Below are positions 48,733 through 55,733 of a stretch of DNA of 64,000 nt, one piece after another; position 1 is the first letter of the stretch; each line of letters begins with the position of its first letter. Below the pieces are notes generated by a model that was not told the origin of the DNA, did no database searches, and was given only the letters and a program-made list of their open reading frames with translations. The DNA is from CAVWXT01 sp963759115 (lineage in GTDB: Bacteria > Planctomycetota > Planctomycetia > Pirellulales > Thermoguttaceae). Position numbers and translations under genes: made by a program. The stretch is taken from contig CAVWXT010000005.1 of the NCBI GenBank assembly GCA_963759115.1, forward strand, positions 2,294,001-2,358,000, in the 5' to 3' direction.

Positions 48733-50695
48733 ATGGCAGAGGCAAAATCTGGGCAGATCGTCAACGTGATGAAGGAAGAACGGTTGTTCCCGCCGCCCAA
48801 GGAGTTCGCCGCCAAGGCCCACATCGGCTCGATGGAGCAGTACGAGAAGCTGTGGAAGGAGGCCGCCGCCGACCTCGAGGGCTTTTGGGGCAAGATGGGC
48901 CACGAAATCCACTGGTTCAAGCCCTACACGAAGGTCCTCGAGTGGAACGAGCCGTTCGCCAAGTGGTTCGTCGGCGGGCAGACCAACGTCTCCTACAACT
49001 GCCTCGACGCCCATCTGAACACGCCCCGGCGGAACAAGGCCGCCTTCATCTGGGAGGGCGAGCCGGGCGACGTCCGCGTCTACACCTACGAAATGCTGCA
49101 CCGCGAAGTGTGCAAGTTCGCCAACGTGCTGAAGAAGCTGGGCATCAAGCAAGGGCGACGTGGTGGCCATGTACATGCCGATGGTGCCCGAGCTGGCCAT
49201 CGCCATGCTGGCCTGCGCCCGGATCGGCGCCGTCCATTCGGTGGTCTTCGGCGGGTTCGCGGCCGAGGCCATCGCCGACCGCAACAACGACGCCAAGGCC
49301 AAGCTGATGATCACGGCCGACGCCGGCTGGCGCCGCGGCAAGCAGATCCCGCTGAAGGCCAACGTCGACGCCGCCTTGGCCAAGTCGCCCGACGGTCAAG
49401 AAGTGCGTCGTCTACAAGCGGACCGGCTGCGACGGTGACGATGCAGGAGGGCCGCGACTTCTGGTGGCACGACCTGATGGCCAAGGCCTCGGCCGATTGC
49501 CCCGCCGAGCCGCTGGACAGCGAGACCCCGCTGTTCATCCTCTACACCAGCGGCTCGACCGGCAAGCCCAAGGGCATCAAGCACACCACCGCCGGCTACA
49601 ACCTCTTCGCCAAGAAGACGATGGAGTGGGTGTTCGACATCCGCGACGAGGACGTCTACTGGTGTACGGCCGACATCGGCTGGATCACCGGCCACACCTA
49701 CATCGTCTACGGCCCGCTGACGGCCGGGGCGACGACCTTCATGTACGAAGGCTCGCCCGACACGCCGCACCAGGGCCGCTGGTGGGAGATGATCGAGAAG
49801 TACAAGATCAACATCCTCTACACCGCCCCGACGGCCATCCGCACCTTCATCAAGTGGGGCGACGAGTGGGTCGACAAGTACGACCTCTCCAGCCTGCGCC
49901 TGCTGGGCACGGTGGGCGAGGGGATCAACCCCGAGGCCTGGATGTGGTATCACCGCAAGATCGGCGGCGAGCGCTGCCCGATCGTCGATACGTGGTGGCA
50001 GACCGAGACGGGCGGGATCATGATGACCCCGCTGCCCGGCGCCATTCCCACCAAGCCCGGCAGTTGCACCAAGCCGCTGCCCGGCATCGTGCCCGAGATC
50101 GTCGGCGAGGACCGCAAGCCGGTGCCCGTCGGGGCCGGCGGCTGGCTGACCATCACCAAGCCCTGGCCGGCCATGCTCCGCGGCATCTGGGGCGACGACG
50201 AGCGGTACAAGATCCAGTACTGGACCGACGTGCCCGGCAAGTACCTCTGCGGCGACAACGCCCGCTGCGACGAGGACGGCTACTACTGGATCATGGGCCG
50301 GATCGACGACGTGCTGAACGTCTCGGGCCACCGGCTGAGCACGATCGAGATCGAGAGCGCGCTGGTGAGCCACGAGGCGGTGGCCGAGGCGGCGGCGGTC
50401 GGCCGGCCGCACGACATCAAGGGCGAGGCCGTGGCGGTGTTCGTCACGCTTGGCCAGCGGGTTCGATCCGTCCGAGGAGTTGCGGAAGGAGTTGAAGAAC
50501 CACGTCCGCAAGGAGATCGGCGCGTTGGCCGTGCCCGACGACATCCACTTCACCGCCTCGTTGCCGAAGACCCGCAGCGGCAAGATCATGCGCCGCTTGC
50601 TGCGCGACATCGCCGCCGGCCGCGAGACCGTCGGCGACACCTCGACGCTGGAAGACTACAGCGTGCTGGCCCGGCTGCGGACGGAAGACGAGTAG
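48733..50695 (+). CDS. acs: Acetyl-CoA synthetase (AMP-forming), four frameshifts
   Basis: It activates acetate to acetyl-CoA through acetyl-AMP, in the cytoplasm. About 653 residues, the normal size. Conserved parts are WNEPFAKWFVGGQTNVSYNCLDAH, YTSGSTGKPKGIKHT (P-loop), WCTADIGWITGHTYIVYGPL, TWWQTETGGIM, GRIDDVLNVSGHRLSTIEIE and the C-terminal TRSGKIMRRLLRDIA with the lysine that is acetylated in well-studied enzymes. Frame changes near 49153, 49396, 49432 and 50457 are each removed by deleting one base (GGG, CCC, GG, TT). GGAGG lies ten bases before the ATG. It is likely functional if the faults are sequencing errors. A second copy of its last 125 bp lies at 51446. Confidence 0.92.
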
Positions 50696-50707
50696 GCGGC
50701 GCCGTGA

Positions 50708-50737
50708 CTCCCCTCTCCCCGTTTGCGGGAGAGGGGC
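50708..50737. repeat. CTCTCCC-type palindrome
   Basis: TCCCCTCTCCCC and GGGAGAGGGG pair around GTTTGC, 12 bases after acs. The same family is inside priA at 3905-3939 and again at 51582. Confidence 0.75.
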
Positions 50738-50785
50738 AGGGAGAGTCTGCCAATCCCATTGGTTTCCTGCGTTGTCCTTGCTATG

Positions 50786-50791
50786 TATAAT
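50786..50791 (+). promoter_or_regulatory. -10 box TATAAT of the toxin-antitoxin module
   Basis: GTATAATGG occurs 72 bases before the antitoxin ATG. A matching -35 is not obvious. Confidence 0.45.
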
Positions 50792-50862
50792 GGTAGGGTC
50801 ATATGAGGAACGAGGATGGCGGTACGTCTACCGTCGCGCCAAGGAAAGCTGCGGGGTTGATC

Positions 50863-51090
50863 ATGCCTGTTGATGTCGCCCGTACGATCGACGAGTTGTG
50901 TGCCCTACCGGTCGATGATCGACTGAAAGTTGTCGCGGCCGTTTGGGATAGTCTTCCCGAAGAAGCCTCCGTGCCGATTTCCCCTGAACAGCGGGCGGAG
51001 TTGAATCGGCGGTTGGATGCGTACGAGGCGAACCCCGAACACGTGCTCACATGGGACCAGGTGCTTGAACAACTGCGGGGGCGGATGTGA
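50863..51090 (+). CDS. Addiction-module antitoxin (TIGR02574 type)
   Basis: A 75-residue acidic protein: VARTIDELCALPVDDRLKVVAAVWDSLPEEA and ISPEQRAELNRRLDAYEANPEHVLTWDQVLEQL. This is the putative addiction module component family that neutralises ParE/RelE toxins and probably binds DNA with its N-terminal part. I start at MPVDVARTI (50863) because relatives begin with this helix. It overlaps the toxin start (ATGTGA), so the two are coupled. A second pair of the same family follows at 53185. Confidence 0.82.
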   Translation: MPVDVARTIDELCALPVDDRLKVVAAVWDSLPEEASVPISPEQRAELNRRLDAYEANPEHVLTWDQVLEQLRGRM

Positions 51091-51383
51091 CGCATCCCCT
51101 CTGTTTCCGACCGGAAATCCCTGACGATGTCGCTGAAGCGTGTCGTTGGTACGAAAGCTGCCGGCCCGGACTTGGCGAGAGGTTCGTTCGCGAGTTGAAA
51201 GCAACACTTTCACGAATCGCCTTCGCGCCGGAGGCATACGCCCTGGGCGAACGTGACGTGCGCTCGGCGCGGATGCACCGATTTCCCTACGTCGTCCACT
51301 TCCGGCTCACGGGCGCGGGGGTGATCGTCTTAGCGGTGATGTATGGAGGCAGAGATTCAGCGACCTGGCGAAATCGAACGTAA
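51087..51383 (+). CDS. ParE/RelE family toxin
   Basis: A 98-residue basic protein with the ParE fold: FRPEIPDDVAEACRWYESCRPGLGERFVRELKATLSRIAFAPEAY and RMHRFPYVVHFRLTGAGVIVLAVMYGGRD. It starts at GTG 51087, overlapping the antitoxin stop. ParE members poison gyrase and RelE members cleave mRNA; which applies cannot be told. It is intact. The module sits between the full acs gene and a copy of the acs 3' end. Confidence 0.82.
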   Translation: MTHPLCFRPEIPDDVAEACRWYESCRPGLGERFVRELKATLSRIAFAPEAYALGERDVRSARMHRFPYVVHFRLTGAGVIVLAVMYGGRDSATWRNRT

Positions 51384-51445
51384 GCAGCGGAGGGAATCAT
51401 TGGGCGAACTCTGCTATTGACTGAGTGCGCTCTGACCCCCGTGCC

Positions 51446-51570
51446 CCCGCAGCGGCAAGATCATGCGTCGTTTGCTCCGCGACATCGCGGCGGGCCGCCA
51501 GACGGTGGGCGACACCTCGACGCTGGAAGACTACAGCGTGCTGGCGCGGTTGCGGACGGACGACGAATAG
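51446..51570 (+). pseudogene. Duplicated 3' end of acetyl-CoA synthetase
   Basis: The translation SGKIMRRLLRDIAAGRQTVG and the last 20 residues repeat the end of acs with few changes (Gln for Glu, Asp for Glu). Nucleotide identity begins at CCCGCAGCGGCAAGATCATG and runs to the TAG. Base differences are mostly at third positions. It has no start and is a remnant. Confidence 0.85.
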
Positions 51571-51581
51571 GGCGGCCACTA

Positions 51582-51624
51582 CTCCCCTCTCCCGACCAAC
51601 CTTCGGTCGGTGCCCGGAGAGGGG
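51582..51624. repeat. CTCTCCC-type palindrome with inserted bases
   Basis: CTCCCCTCTCCCGACCAACC pairs with GGTCGG...GGAGAGGGG, with a four-base interruption (TGCC). It follows the duplicated acs end, as the copy at 50708 follows acs itself. Confidence 0.75.
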
Positions 51625-51847
51625 CAGGGGGTGAGGGCGGGGCGATAATCAACAGGGGCCGTCGCGGGTGCCACTGCTGGCTTGCCCAGCAGTGTTCGCC
51701 GGGCACCTACACACGTCCACGTATTTGCGATAGACCGCGGACGGCCGAACGTCCGTACCACACACAAGTGCATACTGCCGGGCAACCCAGCATTGGTGCC
51801 CGGCATCGGGTGTACAATCTGCTTCACCAAATCGGCGGAGATTTGTC
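51625..51847. other. Intergenic region upstream of the nuclease
   Basis: It contains CTGGCTTGCCCAGCAG, a short palindrome, and a TACAAT box at 51813-51818, 35 bases before the nuclease ATG, which is a likely -10. No gene is seen. Confidence 0.5.
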
Positions 51848-52846
51848 ATGAACGGGCATCTGGACTCAATGAACCTCTTTAGAGGCTACTCGCAAGAGGA
51901 AAACGCGCAGACGCATGCTTTCCTGGCGTTTCTCAACTTCCTGCTTCACGCGAACGCCAAAGTGTTCCAAAAGTATTGCGGTTCGCTGCGCCTCGGGCTT
52001 CACGGCGCCACTCCCGCAGATGTCGAGATTGGCTGCCTCACGCAGGCGGATGGTGGCACGTGGGACGGGCAGATATTGTCTCGCAAGAGCGGTTGGTTCA
52101 TCGCGGTCGAATCCAAGGTCACCAAGACCGCGTTCAGCCGTATCCAACTCAGCAGACATAAGGCGCGTATAAAGGACCTGGCAAGGACGTACGCCCGCGC
52201 GAAGCTTGTTCTGCTGACGCCATTCGACACGGACTGGATAGTCAAAGAGTACCTCTGCGGAAAACGCGAGCCGGCAATTACCTTTCTAAGTTGGGGAGAC
52301 GTTTACAAGTCAACGCTCGAGATCCGTGGAATGGTTGGCAGTCGCGGCCACGAATTTGTCGTTGAGCAGTACGGAGCGTACCTTGAGGCCGCGAACGGCG
52401 ATCGATCTGGCATCGTCCAAATTCTTAACAGAAAGCATATCAGTGACGAGGTGACCGCCCGCTTCCAATCCGGCGAGTACGATGACTTCCACATTCCGAG
52501 CAAGAAGATCGGCTTTGACCTGCCGAAGTTCAAGGTGTTCTGCTACGACCACGAGAAGGGCGGCATATCGTGGTACTTCACGTCCAACGGTATGCATCTC
52601 GACCGAATCCGCCTGCACGGTGTGGACTTCAAACACTATTTTGAAGTTGACAGCCCCGTCACGCTTAAGACGCCCATCACCGCGGGGACGATTCGGAGGT
52701 TGCTGGGGAGGAGAGAGATGGGCGGCAACTATCTAGTTTACCGGGATTTCAAGAAGAGAAAATGCCCCGCTCCCTATTACCTACTAAATCGCAAGATGGT
52801 CGATGCCTTGGTGCATGAGGCGAGGGCGAAAGTGGGACATCACTGA
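51848..52846 (+). CDS. PD-(D/E)XK superfamily nuclease-like protein
   Basis: A 332-residue soluble protein. The region ADVEIGCLTQADGGTWDGQI (Asp73) followed by GWFIAVESKVTK (Glu88 and Lys90) has the D...ExK layout of the PD-(D/E)XK nucleases. LARTYARAKLVLLTPFDTDW could complete the core. The rest is unrecognised and ends in KKRKCPAPYYLLNRKMVD. I found no methyltransferase or helicase beside it; the closest DNA-modification gene is near 42-43 kb. It stands in the toxin-antitoxin island, which suggests a defence or mobile-element role. A start at 51869 is an alternative. Confidence 0.65.
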   Translation: MNGHLDSMNLFRGYSQEENAQTHAFLAFLNFLLHANAKVFQKYCGSLRLGLHGATPADVEIGCLTQADGGTWDGQILSRKSGWFIAVESKVTKTAFSRIQLSRHKARIKDLARTYARAKLVLLTPFDTDWIVKEYLCGKREPAITFLSWGDVYKSTLEIRGMVGSRGHEFVVEQYGAYLEAANGDRSGIVQILNRKHISDEVTARFQSGEYDDFHIPSKKIGFDLPKFKVFCYDHEKGGISWYFTSNGMHLDRIRLHGVDFKHYFEVDSPVTLKTPITAGTIRRLLGRREMGGNYLVYRDFKKRKCPAPYYLLNRKMVDALVHEARAKVGHH

Positions 52847-52885
52847 TTTCGCGAGAGAAACGCCTGGCTCCCCGGGAGAAATCGA

Positions 52886-53122
52886 ATGGCGGAAAAGCTG
52901 ACTTTCCAGTACGACCGCGACGCGGATATCCTTTACATAGGGAAGCGGGAACCTTATGCGGACCAGGAATCCGAAGAGCTTGGCGACGAAGTCATCGCGC
53001 GCTTGAATCCGGCCACCGGCGAGGTGGAGAACGTGGAGGTGTTGTTCTTTTCTACCCGCCTGCTGCGAAACGACATTCTTGAGTTGCCGATAGCCGCCGA
53101 GTTGCACTTGGCTGCTCGCTGA
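52886..53122 (+). CDS. DUF2283 family protein
   Basis: A 78-residue protein: LTFQYDRDADILYIGKREPYADQESEELGDEVIARLNPATGEVENVEVLFF. This matches the small DUF2283 family, often found beside type II toxin genes. No toxin partner lies directly beside it here: the next gene is a separate antitoxin-toxin pair. Function unknown. Confidence 0.75.
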   Translation: MAEKLTFQYDRDADILYIGKREPYADQESEELGDEVIARLNPATGEVENVEVLFFSTRLLRNDILELPIAAELHLAAR

Positions 53123-53159
53123 GGCCGTGGCGCCACTGGCGAAAACCGGCGAACAGATG

Positions 53160-53165
53160 TATAAT
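53160..53165 (+). promoter_or_regulatory. -10 box TATAAT of the second addiction module
   Basis: GTATAATTTGG lies 20 bases before the antitoxin ATG at 53185, followed by the ribosome site GAGGAGG. The transcript would have a very short leader. Confidence 0.6.
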
Positions 53166-53184
53166 TTGGTGAGGAGGCGTTGCC

Positions 53185-53436
53185 ATGTTCAGCTACGAAT
53201 CCTTGCTCGCCGACGCCAGTCGCTTGCCGGTGGTCGATCGAATCCAATTGATCGAGGCCCTGTGGGACACCGTGCCGGCCGATTCGCTGCCGCCCCTGAC
53301 CGACGAATGGCGCGAAGAAATCAAACGGCGATCCGCGGAATACGAATCCGGCTCGGTCCAAACCGTGCCTTGGGAGCAAATCCGAGCGGATGCTTTGCGC
53401 CGCGTTGGAGTAATGGAGTCGCATGCTGCCAGTTGA
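53185..53436 (+). CDS. Addiction-module antitoxin (TIGR02574 type), second copy
   Basis: An 83-residue protein of the same family as 50863-51090: FSYESLLADASRLPVVDRIQLIEALWDTVPAD and EIKRRSAEYESGSVQTVPWEQIRADALRR. Its 3' end overlaps the toxin gene by 14 bases. A strong GAGGAGG site precedes the ATG. Sequence divergence from the first copy suggests independent arrival, not recent duplication. Confidence 0.82.
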   Translation: MFSYESLLADASRLPVVDRIQLIEALWDTVPADSLPPLTDEWREEIKRRSAEYESGSVQTVPWEQIRADALRRVGVMESHAAS

Positions 53437-53716
53437 TTATCTTCCGGGAGCCCGTCGCGACTTTGACGAATCGTTTGACTGGTATGCCGAACGAAGCGCG
53501 CTGGCAGCGGTGCGATTCGCAAGTGCCATCGATGGGGCACTGTCTGCGATTGCGGTCGATCCGAGGCGATTCGCGGCCATCGACGAGGTTCATCGGGAGT
53601 GTCCGGTAGGACGGTTTCCCTTTCGCATCGTGTACCGAATCGCGGCAGACCGCATTGTGGTCGCGGCCATCGCCCACGCGAAACGACGTCCCGGCTACTG
53701 GAAAGGCCGAAACTGA
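53423..53716 (+). CDS. ParE/RelE family toxin, second copy
   Basis: A 97-residue basic protein: VDYLPGARRDFDESFDWYAERSALAAVRFASAIDGAL and ECPVGRFPFRIVYRIAADRIVVAAIAHAKRRPGYW. The conserved RFPF-IVY and AHxxRxPxYW patterns belong to ParE-type toxins. It is coupled to the antitoxin by overlap. It is intact and likely active in stress or plasmid-like maintenance. Confidence 0.82.
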   Translation: MLPVDYLPGARRDFDESFDWYAERSALAAVRFASAIDGALSAIAVDPRRFAAIDEVHRECPVGRFPFRIVYRIAADRIVVAAIAHAKRRPGYWKGRN

Positions 53717-53839
53717 CTTGCGGGAGTTGAAACGGAGACGCGGCAAGCATTGGCAAGACAGGGGACGGTGTCTTTTTTCAAGACTTCCCATATTCCTCAG
53801 ATTTGGTGGCTGTCACCTTTTCCTCCTGAAGACGGAGTC

Positions 53840-54190
53840 TCAAAGCGGCAGGTACTGCACGTAACCTTCCCATTCTTCTTGCGACGTGCATTCGATTGTC
53901 AGGAGGAGGTCTTCAATGGCGATCCCGACGGGAAGAGATTGCGGGACTAGGATCACTCCCGCCACTGGCTCACCCAGCCGGACCCGTTGGTAGGCAAGGC
54001 CAATCAGAGTGTTGACGTCATGCGTGAGGACAACGCGGCCAGACGAAGCGGCATGCGCCAATACTTCGCCATCGTCCGCTTCGGAAAGCCCAATGTCCCG
54101 CACGCGGACGATATCAACTTCCCGATTGCGCAGGAGAAGCCCCCGCAGAATTCGTTCGTCAAAGTCTTGGTCCGCCAGCAATCGGATCAT
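53840..54190 (-). CDS. DUF5615 PIN-like protein, candidate toxin
   Basis: A 116-residue protein with IRLLADQDFDERILRGLL, DIVRVRDIGLSEADDGEVLAHAASSGRVVLTHDVNTL and VAGVILVPQS. This is the DUF5615 PIN-like family, in which the conserved Asp residues (DxDF, D...D, THD) resemble a nuclease site. In many genomes it pairs with DUF433, as here, with the start just seven bases after the DUF433 stop. The pair is treated as a type II toxin-antitoxin system. Confidence 0.82.
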   Translation of the reverse strand: MIRLLADQDFDERILRGLLLRNREVDIVRVRDIGLSEADDGEVLAHAASSGRVVLTHDVNTLIGLAYQRVRLGEPVAGVILVPQSLPVGIAIEDLLLTIECTSQEEWEGYVQYLPL

Positions 54191-54196
54191 CGCCGC

Positions 54197-54524
54197 CTAT
54201 TTCCCCGCGCGCCTTGCTAGCAATTGATCGCGGGAGAATTTCGGTGGGATGTCGGCCTCGATCTCCTGGCGGAGGGCCGCGGCCGCCTGCCTGCGCATCG
54301 AGATACGCTTCGACCTCCCGTGGATAGCGGAGATAGTACCCAATCACGGCGTACGTGTCAGGTAGCGAGATGCCCGGAAACCGCCTGGCGATTTCCTCGG
54401 GCGGCGCACCGTCGCGATAGGCCGTCACAATCGTATCCAGCGTCAATCGCGTGCCGACCACGCGGATCGTGCCGTCCGGATCGGCCCGCAATGGAACGGG
54501 ATTGGCATCAATGACCATTGTCAT
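54197..54524 (-). CDS. DUF433 family protein, candidate antitoxin, one frameshift
   Basis: About 109 residues: MTMVIDANPVPLRADPDGTI, GTRLTLDTIVTAYRDGAPPEEIARRFPGISLPDTYAVIGYYLRYPREVEAYLDAQ. Winged HTH-like DUF433 proteins repress their operon. One extra base near 54277 breaks the end; corrected reading gives AAAALRQEIEADIPPKFSRDQLLARRAGK and the stop at 54197. The start is at 54524 because GGAGGTGG lies just before it. A TATAAT box on this strand at 54552-54547 is carried by the edge of a dispersed repeat. Confidence 0.78.
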
Positions 54525-54543
54525 CGTTTCCACCTCCATTTTC

Positions 54544-54668
54544 GATATTATACCTTGGTCCGGCATGGTGTACCAGCCTCATGGGGAGTTACGGTGTTCC
54601 AATAGCCCGATGGGCTTGAACATGATAGGCCAGGGTTGCCGCGCAGCGGCTACCCTGGAAAAGCGGCT
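54544..54668. repeat. Direct repeat S upstream of DUF433, copy 1
   Basis: A unit of about 120 bases beginning ATATTATACC and containing GTACCAGCCTCATGGGGAGT, GTTCCAATAGCCCGA and the palindromic end GGGTTGCCGCGCAGCGGCTACCC. It is nearly identical to 55325-55449. Read on the minus strand its edge supplies TATAAT. Confidence 0.88.
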
Positions 54669-54745
54669 ACAAAATCTGGCCGTCCGCGGCGTTGGGAGAC
54701 AATTGCCGTCGTTCCCCGGTGGGCGTAGAATCAATTTTTCTCGCA
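54669..54745. repeat. Direct repeat T, copy 1
   Basis: CTACAAAATCTGGCCGTCCG and GAGACAATTGCCGTCGTTCC, GGGCGTAGAATCA. A second copy, 55626-55695, reads CCACAAAATCCGGCTGCCCG and CAGACAATTGCCATCGTTCC. Confidence 0.8.
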
Positions 54746-54751
54746 CGGCCT

Positions 54752-55033
54752 TCATCCCCGCTTGACCAGGCGATCGTATTGGGCACGCGGGCCAATCCAG
54801 AACCAGAGGATGCCGTTTTCGCTGCCGGGAGCGTCCATTCCCAATGCCCGATAATGCCGCCCGGCCCTGACGGACCACAGTTCCCCGACCTTCTTGAAAT
54901 GAAGGGAAGGATGCTTCGGATCCGACTTCAGGAGCGCGAAACATTTATCGGCGGTTTCGCGCACCTCAGCAGGCAGGCGGTTATAGAGCGGCCAGTAGTC
55001 GGCGCTGGCGAAGTGCTTCAAAGGGGGGTGCAT
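54752..55033 (-). CDS. RelE/HigB-like toxin
   Basis: A 93-residue basic protein: FWPLYNRLPAEVRETADKCFALLKSDPKHPSLHFKKVGELWSVRAGRHYRALGM and WFWIGPRAQYDRLV (the first Trp belongs to ADYWPLYN). The pattern LHFKK...LWSVRAGxxYRAL is typical of RelE-type toxins, which cleave mRNA at the ribosome. It overlaps the antitoxin gene by 16 bases. Intact. Confidence 0.8.
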   Translation of the reverse strand: MHPPLKHFASADYWPLYNRLPAEVRETADKCFALLKSDPKHPSLHFKKVGELWSVRAGRHYRALGMDAPGSENGILWFWIGPRAQYDRLVKRG

Positions 55034-55218
55034 TTGCCCGCCTCGAAATCAGAGCGTGCCTTCTCCATCAGAGATCGCAACGGCCCCGACTTCTGGTCCC
55101 GCTCGATCTGGCGATCCCAACGTTCCTCTTCGTACTGCTCGAACCAGGAAGCGAAGGTCTGGAACTCTTCCTCGGGAAGGGCCCGCACGGCCTCTTGGAT
55201 TTCGATGATAGTGCTCAT
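55018..55218 (-). CDS. Antitoxin partner of the RelE/HigB-like toxin
   Basis: A 66-residue acidic protein: IIEIQEAVRALPEEEFQTFASWFEQYEEERWDRQIERD and LMEKARSDFEAGKCTPL. It has the short helical form of addiction-module antitoxins and ends with the common EAGKxxPL motif. The promoter may be the TATAAT carried on the minus strand by the repeat at 55325, about 110 bases upstream. Confidence 0.78.
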   Translation of the reverse strand: MSTIIEIQEAVRALPEEEFQTFASWFEQYEEERWDRQIERDQKSGPLRSLMEKARSDFEAGKCTPL

Positions 55219-55324
55219 AGGCGAGTCTCCGCCGTCACATCCAGATGGTCTCCCCTTTCAGCATCCTACGCTGCACGATGCTGCCGAGCCGTTTCTGTAC
55301 TCTGGATCGTTTTCATCTCCTCCG

Positions 55325-55449
55325 TGATATTATACCCTGGGGCCGGCACGCTGTACCAGCCTCATGGGGAGTTACGGTGTTCCAATAGCCCGAAGCGCTT
55401 GAACATGATAGGCCAGGGTTGCCGCGCAGCGGCTACCCTGGAAAGGCGG
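55325..55449. repeat. Direct repeat S upstream of the RelE module, copy 2
   Basis: It matches 54544-54668 over about 120 bases with few changes. The minus-strand TATAAT at the edge lies upstream of the RelE-type module, as copy 1 lies upstream of the DUF433 module. Confidence 0.88.
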
Positions 55450-55733
55450 TCGCAATCATCAATTCAACCCTGAGAGGGTTGCGTAATGCCGCGACGCGCT
55501 ACGAAACCCCGTTGGGGTAAATGTCTTCTCGTCCTTCTTCCCTGGGTAGCCGCTGCGCGGCAACCCAGGGCTATCATACACAATCCCTTCGGGATAGTTG
55601 ATTGAACGGGCTTGAGTCCCTCGGCCACAAAATCCGGCTGCCCGGTCGTTCGCAGACAATTGCCATCGTTCCATTCCGGGCGTAAGATCAGCTTTCTTGG
55701 TTCGTGGGCACTTTGCAAAGGAATGACATTCTC
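55450..55733. repeat. Cluster of repeats upstream of the beta-helix gene
   Basis: It holds CAACCCTGAGAGGGTTG, ACCCCGTTGGGGTAA, an inverted piece of repeat S (GGGTAGCCGCTGCGCGGCAA near 55546) and direct repeat T copy 2 (55626-55695). No gene is seen before the ATG at 55734. Confidence 0.75.

Noticed and set aside
55018..55327. Small peptide gene between repeat S and the RelE antitoxin on the minus strand
   Set aside because: A GGAGG-ATG pair near 55313 opens a frame of only about 16 codons; it may be a leader but there is no further support.
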